Part shown: positions 36,248-44,145 of the stretch, in pieces
Numbering within the stretch: the stretch's first letter is position 1
Layout: each line of letters begins with the position of its first letter
Assembly (NCBI RefSeq): GCF_902833645.1
Contig: NZ_CADFGE010000019.1
Span: 1,781 to 65,780 of the forward strand
Direction: 5' to 3'
DNA: 64,000 nt
Source of the DNA: Paraburkholderia fungorum
Lineage (GTDB): Bacteria; Pseudomonadota; Gammaproteobacteria; Burkholderiales; Burkholderiaceae
Notes under the pieces: generated by a model
The model's input: only the letters and a program-made list of their open reading frames with translations
Database searches by the model: none
Told to the model about the DNA's origin: nothing
Translations under genes and position numbers: made by a program

Positions 36248-37330
36248 ATGAAAACGAGCATGCAACGCAAGCTCGACCAGCTCACTACCCGGCTGGCCGA
36301 ACTGAACGACCTGTTGAGCCGCGAGGACATTACCTCGAATCTCGACCAATACCGCAAGCTCACGCGTGAACACGCCGAGCTTGGACCGGTCGTCGAACAT
36401 TACGCGCTGTGGCGCCAGGCCATGACCGACGCGGCCACCGCGCAGGAACTGCTGGCGGACGCGTCGATGCGCGACTTCGCGGAAGACGAAATTCGCACCT
36501 CGCGCGAACGGATGGAAAAACTCGGCGCGGAATTGCAGAAAATGCTGCTGCCGAAAGACCCGAACGACGATCGCAACATCTTCCTCGAAATCCGGGCCGG
36601 CACGGGCGGCGACGAATCCGCGCTGTTCGCCGGCGACTTGCTGCGCATGTACTTGCGCTTTGCAGAGCGCAATCGCTGGCAAGTGGAGATGATGTCGGCG
36701 AGCGAATCGGACCTCGGTGGCTATAAGGAAGTGATCGTGCGAATCGCCGGCGAAGCGGCGTATTCCAAGCTCAAGTTCGAGTCGGGCGGCCATCGCGTGC
36801 AGCGCGTGCCGGCCACCGAAACGCAGGGCCGCATTCACACGTCGGCCTGTACGGTCGCGGTCATGCCGGAAGCGGACGAAATTGGCGAGGTCGAGATCAA
36901 TCCGGCCGATCTGCGCATCGATACATTCCGCGCGTCTGGCGCGGGCGGTCAGCACATCAACAAGACCGATTCGGCGGTGCGTGTCACGCACTTGCCCACG
37001 GGCATCGTCGTCGAATGCCAGGACGACCGGTCGCAGCATAAGAACAAAGATCGTGCGCTGAAGGTACTGGCCGCGCGCATCAAGGACAAGCAGTCGCACG
37101 AGCAGCAGGCGAAGGAAGCCGCAACCCGCAAGAGCCTGATCGGCTCGGGCGACCGCTCGGAGCGGATTCGCACCTACAATTTCCCGCAAGGGCGTCTGAC
37201 GGATCACCGGATCAATCTGACGCTGTATCGCCTCGACGCGATCATGGACGGCGATCTCGACGAACTGATCGCGGCTCTGGTCAGCGAGCATCAGGCCGAG
37301 TTGCTGGCATCGCTAGGCGACGCGGACTAA
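36248..37330 (+). CDS. prfA: Peptide chain release factor 1
   Basis: 360 residues. The peptidyl-hydrolysis motif GGQ is at 233-235 in GAGGQHINKTDSAVR. The stop-codon recognition tripeptide PAT appears in RVPATETQGRIH, as expected for RF1 (UAA/UAG). The N-terminal helical domain starts MKTSMQRKLDQL. It is methylated on the GGQ glutamine by PrmC, encoded 5 bp downstream. No frameshift site is needed here, unlike prfB. Confidence 0.97.
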   Translation: MKTSMQRKLDQLTTRLAELNDLLSREDITSNLDQYRKLTREHAELGPVVEHYALWRQAMTDAATAQELLADASMRDFAEDEIRTSRERMEKLGAELQKMLLPKDPNDDRNIFLEIRAGTGGDESALFAGDLLRMYLRFAERNRWQVEMMSASESDLGGYKEVIVRIAGEAAYSKLKFESGGHRVQRVPATETQGRIHTSACTVAVMPEADEIGEVEINPADLRIDTFRASGAGGQHINKTDSAVRVTHLPTGIVVECQDDRSQHKNKDRALKVLAARIKDKQSHEQQAKEAATRKSLIGSGDRSERIRTYNFPQGRLTDHRINLTLYRLDAIMDGDLDELIAALVSEHQAELLASLGDAD

Positions 37331-37335
37331 AGCGG

Positions 37336-38178
37336 ATGGATCCGGTCACGCCCACTGCGCTGTTGCGCGCCTCGCCGCTGCCGCCGCTCGAAGCGCGGAT
37401 TTTGCTCACGCACGTGCTCGGCTGGCGGCACACGCAATTAATCACGCGCAGCGAAGAAGCGCTCGACAGCCCGGTCGTTGAACGATATCGGGCACTGGAA
37501 GCGCGGCGCGTGGCTGGCGAACCGGTGGCGCAACTGGTCGGCGCGCGCGAATTCTTTGGGCTTGATTTCGACGTGACGCCGGACGTCCTGATTCCGCGTC
37601 CCGAAACCGAGTTGCTGGTGGAAACGGCGTTGGCGGCGCTGGAAAACGTCTCGCGGCCACGCGTACTCGATCTGGGCACCGGCACAGGCGCGATTGCCGT
37701 AGCCATTGCGTCGTTGCGTCCCGACGCGCGAGTCTGGGCGCTGGATCGTTCCGCCGAAGCGCTAGCGGTGGCCACCCGCAATGCCACGCGTCTGCTGGAT
37801 GGCGGACGCCCTGGCGGCGCCGTGACCCTGTTGCAGAGCGACTGGTACGGTTCGCTCGATACATCATTGCACTTCGACGTGATCGTCAGCAATCCGCCGT
37901 ATATCGCGAGCGGCGACCCACATCTGTCGCAAGGCGATCTACGGTTCGAGCCGCGCGGCGCGCTCACCGATGAAGCCGATGGGCTCAGCGCGATCCGCAA
38001 GATCATCGCCGGCGCGCCCACACGGTTGGCCGCCAACGGCGTATTGTGGATCGAACACGGCTACGATCAGGCGCAAGCCGTACGCGGTTTGTTGAGCGCG
38101 CAAGGTTTTGCGCAGGTTCGCTCGGAGCAGGATCTTGCCGGCATCGAGCGAATCAGCGGCGGCCAATGGCCTAATTAA
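37336..38178 (+). CDS. prmC: Release factor N5-glutamine methyltransferase
   Basis: 280 residues. An N-terminal helical domain precedes a SAM-binding domain with LDLGTGTGAIAVAIA and the catalytic NPPY at 186-189 (VSNPPYIASG) that binds the target glutamine amide. It methylates the GGQ glutamine of RF1 and RF2. It starts five bases after the prfA stop, consistent with coupled expression. Confidence 0.95.
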   Translation: MDPVTPTALLRASPLPPLEARILLTHVLGWRHTQLITRSEEALDSPVVERYRALEARRVAGEPVAQLVGAREFFGLDFDVTPDVLIPRPETELLVETALAALENVSRPRVLDLGTGTGAIAVAIASLRPDARVWALDRSAEALAVATRNATRLLDGGRPGGAVTLLQSDWYGSLDTSLHFDVIVSNPPYIASGDPHLSQGDLRFEPRGALTDEADGLSAIRKIIAGAPTRLAANGVLWIEHGYDQAQAVRGLLSAQGFAQVRSEQDLAGIERISGGQWPN

Positions 38179-38292
38179 GTCCGCTTGTCCGCCTTAATTC
38201 CCAAGGCGGCCAAGCGTCCCCCGGCCGGTCTCACCGAAATCCGCTATCATTTCAGCCTATTCCCTACACATAACGGAACCGCAAGGTCAGTC

Positions 38293-38604
38293 ATGGATAC
38301 GCAACAACGCATCAAGCAAATCGTCGACGAAAATAACGTCGTGCTCTTCATGAAGGGCACCGCCCAGTTCCCGATGTGCGGCTTTTCTGGCCGCGCCATC
38401 CAGATTCTGAAGGCATGTGGCGTCGGCGAAATCAAGACCGTCAACGTGCTGGAAGACGACGAAGTCCGCCAGGGCATCAAGCAGTTCTCGAACTGGCCGA
38501 CCATCCCGCAACTCTATGTGAAGGGCGAGTTCGTCGGCGGCTCGGACATCATGATGGAAATGTACGAATCGGGCGAATTGCAACAATTGTTCGCTGCGGC
38601 CTGA
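38293..38604 (+). CDS. grxD: Monothiol glutaredoxin, Grx4 type
   Basis: 103 residues with the monothiol CGFS active site (Cys29-Ser32) in FPMCGFSGRA, plus the glutathione-binding WPTIPQLYVKGEFVGGSDI. CGFS glutaredoxins carry [2Fe-2S] clusters and act in iron-sulfur trafficking, often with BolA. The start at 38293 gives the standard N-terminus MDTQQRIKQIVDEN; 36 more in-frame codons upstream are non-coding. It is in the same rightward run as prmC and ubiX. Confidence 0.95.
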   Translation: MDTQQRIKQIVDENNVVLFMKGTAQFPMCGFSGRAIQILKACGVGEIKTVNVLEDDEVRQGIKQFSNWPTIPQLYVKGEFVGGSDIMMEMYESGELQQLFAAA

Positions 38605-38653
38605 ACGGCCGCTGCCCGACCGTTCGTTGTCCATCGATAAGGCGCCGCGAGCC

Positions 38654-39250
38654 ATGGAAACACGCGCTGCGGCGCCACGCCGGCTGATCGTCGCGATCAC
38701 CGGCGCGACCGGCGCCATCTACGGCGTCCGGTTGCTCGAGACGTTGCGCAAGCTTGGCGGCGTCGAGAGCCATCTGCTGATTTCGAGCGCGGGCTGGCTC
38801 AATATCCAGCACGAACTCCAGTTGAGCAAAGAAGACGTGCATCCGCTCGCGGATGTCGTCCATTCGGTACGTGACGTCGGCGCGAGCATTGCATCCGGCT
38901 CGTTCGCCACCGACGGCATGGTGGTCGCCCCCTGCTCGATGAAGACGCTGGCAAGCGTCGCACACGGCTTTTCCGACAATCTGATCACCCGCGCCGCCGA
39001 CGTCACGCTCAAAGAGCGCCGCCGGCTCGTCCTTCTGGTGCGCGAAACGCCGTTCAATCTTGCGCATCTGCGCAACATGACGGCGGTCACCGAAATGGGC
39101 GGCGTGATCTTTCCCCCGTTGCCCGCTTTCTATAACCAGCCCGCAACGATCGACGAAATGGTCGATCACACGGTGGCGCGCGTGCTGGATCTGTTCGCGC
39201 TGAGACCCGCCATGTCCTTGGCCTGGCAGGGCCTGCGCGAGACGAATTAA
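38654..39250 (+). CDS. ubiX: Flavin prenyltransferase UbiX
   Basis: 198 residues. The flavin-binding start LIVAITGATGAIYGVRLLE and ASGSFATDGMVVAPCSMKT mark the UbiX/Pad1 family, and LVLLVRETPFN follows. UbiX attaches dimethylallyl phosphate to FMN, making prenyl-FMN for the UbiD decarboxylase of ubiquinone synthesis. ATG 38654 is preferred; a TTG nine codons earlier exists. It sits 49 bp after grxD. Confidence 0.93.
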   Translation: METRAAAPRRLIVAITGATGAIYGVRLLETLRKLGGVESHLLISSAGWLNIQHELQLSKEDVHPLADVVHSVRDVGASIASGSFATDGMVVAPCSMKTLASVAHGFSDNLITRAADVTLKERRRLVLLVRETPFNLAHLRNMTAVTEMGGVIFPPLPAFYNQPATIDEMVDHTVARVLDLFALRPAMSLAWQGLRETN

Positions 39251-39363
39251 CAACACCTGCGACACAATCAATTCCATTTCCGCCCGTTTATAAAACATCG
39301 GTGCGAATCTATATTGATAGCAACCCCACTTCCGCGCCGCGCTCCCGCGGCGACGTTGCTGCC

Positions 39364-40149
39364 ATGAATCGCTTACCGTCGCTTTTCCTTTCTCACGGCG
39401 CCCCTACGCTGCCGATCGATCCGTCCCTGCCGTCCGTTGAATTCGGTGAACTGTCGGCGCAACTGCCACGTCCTGACGCCGTGCTGATGCTGTCGGCTCA
39501 CTGGGGCACGGCGCAGCCGGTGGCGAGCACGTCCACGACACCGGAAACCATTCACGATTTCTACGGCTTCCCGCGTCAGTTGTACGAGATTCAATATCCG
39601 GCTCCAGGTGCACCCGATGTGGCACGCCGAGCCGCCGCGCTGCTCGGCGAACACGGCATTCTCACCGCCGCCCAGCCGCATGGGCTCGACCACGGCGCGT
39701 GGGTGCCGATGCTGCTGATGTTCCCGGAAGCGGACGTGCCGGTCGCGCAGTTGTCGATCCAGCCTCACATGGACGCAGCCCATCACTTCCGTGTGGGCCG
39801 CGCGCTGCGCTCGCTGAAAGACGATGGCGTGATGGTGATCGGCTCGGGCCAGATCACGCACAACCTGCGCGCAGCGGATTTTTCCGCGCGCCCGGAGGAC
39901 GCCGATCCACGCGTGGCCGAATTCACCGACTGGTTCGAGGCCCGGCTCGCCGCGCATGACATCGACGCGTTGCTCGACTATCGTCGCCAGGCGCCGCACG
40001 CGGTGCTGATGCATCCGACCGACGAACACCTGCTGCCGGTATTCGCGGCGCTAGGCGCGGCGGACGACGACTATTCGCTGGCAATTCAGTCGCTTGGGAC
40101 TTATCAGCGCTCGCTCGCCATGACGAATTACGTGTTCGGCACCGCCTGA
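39364..40149 (+). CDS. Class III extradiol ring-cleavage dioxygenase, LigB/DODA type
   Basis: 261 residues. Metal-binding and active-site histidines are in LFLSHGAPTLPID, LMLSAHWGT, YPAPGAP and GLDHGAWVPMLLMFPEADV, as in the DODA/YgiD family. E. coli YgiD opens L-DOPA in vitro; the natural substrate here is unknown. The start at 39364 gives the family N-terminus MNRLPSLFLSHG. It is followed by a strong bidirectional terminator before the convergent permease gene. Confidence 0.9.
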   Translation: MNRLPSLFLSHGAPTLPIDPSLPSVEFGELSAQLPRPDAVLMLSAHWGTAQPVASTSTTPETIHDFYGFPRQLYEIQYPAPGAPDVARRAAALLGEHGILTAAQPHGLDHGAWVPMLLMFPEADVPVAQLSIQPHMDAAHHFRVGRALRSLKDDGVMVIGSGQITHNLRAADFSARPEDADPRVAEFTDWFEARLAAHDIDALLDYRRQAPHAVLMHPTDEHLLPVFAALGAADDDYSLAIQSLGTYQRSLAMTNYVFGTA

Positions 40150-40182
40150 AACACGCCAGACGCAATAAAGCGCCACAAACAG

Positions 40183-40216
40183 AAAAGCCCGCCTGACAAC
40201 TCAGGCGGGCTTTTTT
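40183..40216. terminator. Bidirectional terminator between dioxygenase and APC permease genes
   Basis: AAAAGCCCGCCTGA and TCAGGCGGGCTTTT form a perfect 14-bp stem with a CAAC loop and T-tails on both strands, between convergent genes. Confidence 0.94.
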
Positions 40217-40265
40217 CATACTGTGCCGGACCAGCGCGGTCCGGCGCAAAACTCAACGTGGCAAT

Positions 40266-41861
40266 TTAATGCGCGCCCATGCCTTCGAGCACTTCGTCGT
40301 GCGTCTGACGCTCTTCGAGGTATTCCGAACGATAGCCGCTATGCACGCCCCAGTAGTAGAACACCAGCGAAAACGCGATCACCACCAGCATGTCCCAGCC
40401 ATACGGCAGAACGCCACGGCCACCGAACTCCTTGCTGCCGATCAGCGACAGGAGCGCCATCACCGGCAGGTAGGCCACCAGCCACCAGGCGGCCTTCAGA
40501 TCACGCCCCCAGCCGCTGAAACCCGACTTCGCCTGAAAGTAGAAGTACACCGGCAACGCAACGATCATCAGCAGAATGATTTCGCCGGTCAGCGGCCACT
40601 TCGCCCAATACAGGATCAGCGACGCGCACACGAAAGCGAACGGCGCAATGATCTTCATGCCGGGAATGTGCAGCGGGCGCTCCAGGTCCGTCGCCGCGCG
40701 GCGCAGTGCCATCAGGCTGATCGGGCCGGTCAGGTACGAGATCACGGTCGCGACCGAGATCACCGCCGCCAACGAGCTCCAGCCGCGGAAGAAGAACAGG
40801 AAAATGAACGACACCAGCAGGTTGAACCACATCGCCTGACGCGGCACGCCGTAGAACGGGTGCACGTTACCGAACATCTTCGGCATCGTGTTGTTGCGTT
40901 CCATCGCGTAGATCATGCGGGTGGTGGTCGCCATGTAGGTCGTGCCAGTGCCGCTCGGGCTGACGAACGCGTCGACGTACAGCAGGATGGCTAGCCAGTT
41001 CAGGTTCAGCGCAATCGCCAGTTCGGCGAACGGCGACGCGAAGTTGAAGTGGCTCCAACCCTTCATCACGTCGCTCGGGCTCACCGCGCCGATATACGCG
41101 ATCTGCAGCAGCACGTAGATCACCAGCGCCAGCAGGATCGAGCCGATCACCGCAAACGGCACGCTCTTGGCCGGATTGCGCGCTTCACCGGCAAGGTTGA
41201 TCGGGCTCTGGAAACCGTTGAACGCGAACACGATGCCGCTCGTCGCCACGGCGGTCAGCACGGCCGACCAGCCGTACGGCGCGAAGGTGCTCACTTCGCC
41301 GAAGTTTTCCTTGTGGAAGCCCGTCAGCATGAGACCCGCGATCGTCGCGCCCGGAATCAGGAACTTGAAGATCGTGATTGCCGAATTGGCGCGCGCGAAC
41401 AGCTTGACGCCCCAATAGTTCAGCAGGAAGTAAACGATCACCAATGCGGCGGATAGCAATAGCCCATTGGTAGTTAATGACCCGTTCACGAATAGCGCGT
41501 GCGCCCATGGATACGGCCACGTGCTCATATATTGAATGGATGCTTCCGCCTCGATTGGAATCACCGAGACAATCGCGATCCAGTTGGCCCATGCGCTGAT
41601 GAAACCGACCAGCGCGCCGTGCGAATAGCGTGCGTAACGCACCATGCCGCCCGACTCCGGGAACATCGCGCCGAGTTCAGCATAGGTCAAGGCAATCGCG
41701 AGAATCACCACCGCGCCGATTACCCATGCACAAATGGCAGCCGGCCCGGCAATTTTTGCAGCCTTCCAGGCGCCGAACAGCCAGCCCGATCCGATGATCG
41801 AACCCAAGCCGGTCAGCAGCAGCGCGACCGGGCCGATGTTCCGTTGTATAGAACTTTTCAC
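40266..41861 (-). CDS. APC-superfamily amino acid permease
   Basis: 531 residues with about 12-14 hydrophobic helices. Helix 1 (PVALLLTGLGSIIGSGWLFG) carries the APC unwound GSG segment and helix 6 has GIVFAFNGFQSPINLAGEA. The substrate cannot be read from sequence. The start is taken as GTG 41861: GGAG sits five bases before it. An out-of-frame ATG directly followed by TGA overlaps that GTG. An in-frame ATG at 41939 would add 26 residues read through a structured repeat and lacks a well-spaced ribosome site. The two-copy 50-bp leader element next to it suggests RNA-level control. Confidence 0.88.
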   Translation of the reverse strand: MKSSIQRNIGPVALLLTGLGSIIGSGWLFGAWKAAKIAGPAAICAWVIGAVVILAIALTYAELGAMFPESGGMVRYARYSHGALVGFISAWANWIAIVSVIPIEAEASIQYMSTWPYPWAHALFVNGSLTTNGLLLSAALVIVYFLLNYWGVKLFARANSAITIFKFLIPGATIAGLMLTGFHKENFGEVSTFAPYGWSAVLTAVATSGIVFAFNGFQSPINLAGEARNPAKSVPFAVIGSILLALVIYVLLQIAYIGAVSPSDVMKGWSHFNFASPFAELAIALNLNWLAILLYVDAFVSPSGTGTTYMATTTRMIYAMERNNTMPKMFGNVHPFYGVPRQAMWFNLLVSFIFLFFFRGWSSLAAVISVATVISYLTGPISLMALRRAATDLERPLHIPGMKIIAPFAFVCASLILYWAKWPLTGEIILLMIVALPVYFYFQAKSGFSGWGRDLKAAWWLVAYLPVMALLSLIGSKEFGGRGVLPYGWDMLVVIAFSLVFYYWGVHSGYRSEYLEERQTHDEVLEGMGAH

Positions 41862-41870
41862 ATCTTCTCC

Positions 41871-41970
41871 TGTGTCGACCGGAGCTGGCGCTGTAGCACT
41901 TACTCCGGTCCCATACACCGTGTGTCGGCCGGAGCTCATGCTTTAGCGCTTACTCCGACCCTATGCAAGT
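41871..41970 (-). repeat. Tandem duplicated 50-bp hairpin element in the APC permease leader
   Basis: Two copies (41921-41970 and 41871-41920, in transcript order) with exactly 50-bp period. Read as RNA each folds alike: an 8-bp outer stem (GGTCGGAG/CTCCGGCC with one G-U; GACCGGAG/CTCCGGTC perfect), a TAA/CAG or TAA/GAG internal loop, and a short inner stem capped by UAAA or UACA. Shared bases include GGAGTAAG, GCTA, AGC, AGCTCCGG and CGACACA. The second copy abuts the ribosome site of the permease. Type and ligand are unknown. Confidence 0.7.
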
Positions 41971-42211
41971 TTGCCGCATGCCGGCACCACGTGACATCGC
42001 TTGTGACGCTGTGAACGGGTAACGCGCATGCATACGCGCCGGTTCATTCTAATCAGGTGCAACCGACGCGCGGCGCGTAGTTTAACGGTTGCACCCCGCC
42101 GTTGCAGCGGAACTAAGGGTTCTCCCTGGCAAAATTTTCGAGCCGACAGCAAGATTTGTAAGCAATTTCTACGCCAATCCGTCAAAATCTTGCAAAATTG
42201 GGACGAGAGTG

Positions 42212-42240
42212 TTGACCTTCTCCCGAAATCGCCGTATAAC
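42212..42240 (+). promoter_or_regulatory. Promoter of the cold-shock gene with long 5' leader
   Basis: TTGACC (42212-42217) and TATAAC (42235-42240) are separated by 17 bp. Initiation near 42247 gives a leader of about 143 nt before the cold-shock ATG, the length expected of cold-inducible csp mRNAs. Upstream, CAAGATTT (42150-42157) and AAATCTTG (42185-42192) form a perfect 8-bp inverted repeat that may be an operator. The rest of 41971-42389 has no gene. Confidence 0.75.
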
Positions 42241-42389
42241 GTTCGGGCAGGATTTCAAGCGGCGAGTGAATTGGTCTTTCGTAGTTCGCCCATCAACGGT
42301 ACTCCGGTTGGTCCCATTACCCCCTTCCTTGATTTTCATGCGCACCCATTGGGCTTCGGCCTTATTTACCATCTTTAGGAACAAGTAAT

Positions 42390-42593
42390 ATGGAAACCGG
42401 TACCGTCAAGTGGTTCAATGACGCAAAGGGCTTTGGCTTCATCACGCCGGACGGCGGCGGCGAAGATCTGTTCGCGCATTTCTCGGAAATCCGCACGGAA
42501 GGCTTCAAGACGCTGCAAGAAAACCAAAAGGTTACGTTTGAAGTGAAGACGGGCCCGAAGGGCAAGCAAGCTGCTAACATCAAGCCGGTGTAA
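42390..42593 (+). CDS. Cold-shock protein, CspA family
   Basis: 67 residues, one cold-shock domain. The RNA-binding motifs RNP1 (KGFGFITPD) and RNP2 (DLFAHFSEI) are intact, and the protein begins METGTVKWFNDAKGFG. It binds single-stranded RNA or DNA, melting mRNA structure. The long structured leader implies post-transcriptional, temperature-dependent control. An AGGAAC site precedes the ATG. Which csp paralogue it is cannot be decided here. Confidence 0.96.
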   Translation: METGTVKWFNDAKGFGFITPDGGGEDLFAHFSEIRTEGFKTLQENQKVTFEVKTGPKGKQAANIKPV

Positions 42594-42617
42594 GCAGGCA
42601 CGCTTCCTTCTGGACGC

Positions 42618-42646
42618 AAAAAACCCCGCCTTGGCGGGGTTTTTTT
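42618..42646. terminator. Bidirectional terminator after the cold-shock gene
   Basis: An A-run, then ACCCCGCC and GGCGGGGT separated by TT, then TTTTTT. It serves the cold-shock gene on the plus strand and probably the convergent Hsp70-like gene on the minus strand. Confidence 0.93.
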
Positions 42647-42704
42647 ATATTCGCTGTAACTGCATACGGTGATTATCTTCGCAGTATGCGATTGGTAAGT
42701 CTGT

Positions 42705-43955
42705 TTATCCAAACACACGCCGCGCATGAATACCGAGACCTGTCGCAACGCTGGCAAGACGGTCGCCGAATACTGCTTTGGCATCGGGAAATGCCGCCGC
42801 CAATGCGCCCGATAGAAATGCCAAACCGGTCGAGCCACCCGTAAAGTAAATAGCGTTGACGTCGCGCGGAGCGACGCCGGCCGCCTGCACCGTGTCGCGC
42901 GCCGCCTGCACGATGCGCTGCGTCTCGTCGTGCCCGGCCTTGATGAGTTGCGCTTCGTCGAATGCGAGGCGCAGGTCGTCTTCCACCTCGTCGAGGTCGA
43001 TCACCGTCTCGCCGCCCGCCGCCACGCCGATCTTCGCCTCTTCCGCATGCGCCGCCAGCGCATGGCCCAAACGGCGCTCCACGACACGCATCAGGCGATC
43101 GTGATGTTTGGTCTGGAGGAACAGGTGCCGCATGAGCGCGAGTTCGCTGACGCGCTTCGGGGCGTAGACCGTGTTGATCAAGTGCCAGGTGGCCAGATCG
43201 AAATAGATGCGGTTCGGAATCTCACGACCTTCGGGGTCGAGCGTCTGATAGCCGAGTTCACGCAGGATCGTCACCAGTTCGACACGGCGGTCGAAATCGG
43301 TGCCCGCAACGTGCACACCGTGGTGAGCCAGCACGTCGTCTTTACGCTCCACGCGCTTCATCCGCTCCGGCCCCACCCGCACCAGCGAAAAGTCCGACGT
43401 ACCGCCGCCGATGTCGGCCACCAGCACGAGCCCCTCTTCCGTCAGATGCGATTCGTAGTCGAACGCGGCTGCGATCGGCTCATACTGAAAGTGAATCTCC
43501 CGCAAACCGACCGAACGCGCCGCCGCTTCGAGCTGCTGCTGCGCCATCTGGTCGGCACGCGGATCGTCGTCGACGAAGAACACCGGGCGGCCCAGCACGG
43601 CGCGGCTGATCGGGCCACCCGCGCTCTTCTCGGCCGAGCGCTTCAGATGGTCGACGAAAAGCGCAATGATGTCCGTGTACTTGATCGCCGAACCATCGCC
43701 GAGATCGGTCGAATTCTCGGCAAGCGGCGAGCCGAGAATACTTTTCATCGAGCGCATCAAACGGCCGTCAAAACCGTCTATGTACTGCGCCAACGCCGCA
43801 CGCCCGAACTCGCGGGTGTTTTCGTCGGTGTTGAAAAAGACGGCGGTTGGTAGCGTCGTATAGGCGCCCTCGACCGGCGCAAGCTTAAGCGCAGCGCCGT
43901 CAGGGACGGCTACGGCCGAATTGGAAGTACCGAAGTCAATCGCGCAATAGTTCAT
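42705..43955 (-). CDS. Hsp70-family protein, YegD-like
   Basis: 416 residues, essentially only the actin-like ATPase half of an Hsp70. Phosphate-1 loop CAIDFGTSNSAVAV, phosphate-2 region VLVADIGGGTSDFSLVRVG and adenosine motif IYFTGGSTGLAFL are present, but no substrate-binding domain follows. This is the architecture of YegD-type putative chaperones, whose role is unknown. The start at 43955 matches the family N-terminus. It is divergent from the MFS gene (190 bp apart). Confidence 0.9.
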   Translation of the reverse strand: MNYCAIDFGTSNSAVAVPDGAALKLAPVEGAYTTLPTAVFFNTDENTREFGRAALAQYIDGFDGRLMRSMKSILGSPLAENSTDLGDGSAIKYTDIIALFVDHLKRSAEKSAGGPISRAVLGRPVFFVDDDPRADQMAQQQLEAAARSVGLREIHFQYEPIAAAFDYESHLTEEGLVLVADIGGGTSDFSLVRVGPERMKRVERKDDVLAHHGVHVAGTDFDRRVELVTILRELGYQTLDPEGREIPNRIYFDLATWHLINTVYAPKRVSELALMRHLFLQTKHHDRLMRVVERRLGHALAAHAEEAKIGVAAGGETVIDLDEVEDDLRLAFDEAQLIKAGHDETQRIVQAARDTVQAAGVAPRDVNAIYFTGGSTGLAFLSGALAAAFPDAKAVFGDRLASVATGLGIHARRVFG

Positions 43956-44145
43956 GGCAGGAATCGCCGCTCACGGCTGGCGCGGACAGAAAGGGGAGCG
44001 GCTTTGTAACACGAAAGGCCAATCAGCATCAACTGACGCTTTCCGGTACCTCGGCAACAAGCCGCAAAGTCCGCCCGACGGAACAAAAATTGCTCAATTC
44101 GACAGGATACGCCGCCAAATTTCAGTAATCAGGAGACTTGCAGCA

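Noticed and set aside
41871..41970. Guanidine-II (mini-ykkC) riboswitch
   Set aside because: Tandem hairpins fit loosely, but the required ACGR loops are absent and the gene is not a guanidine exporter of the known type.
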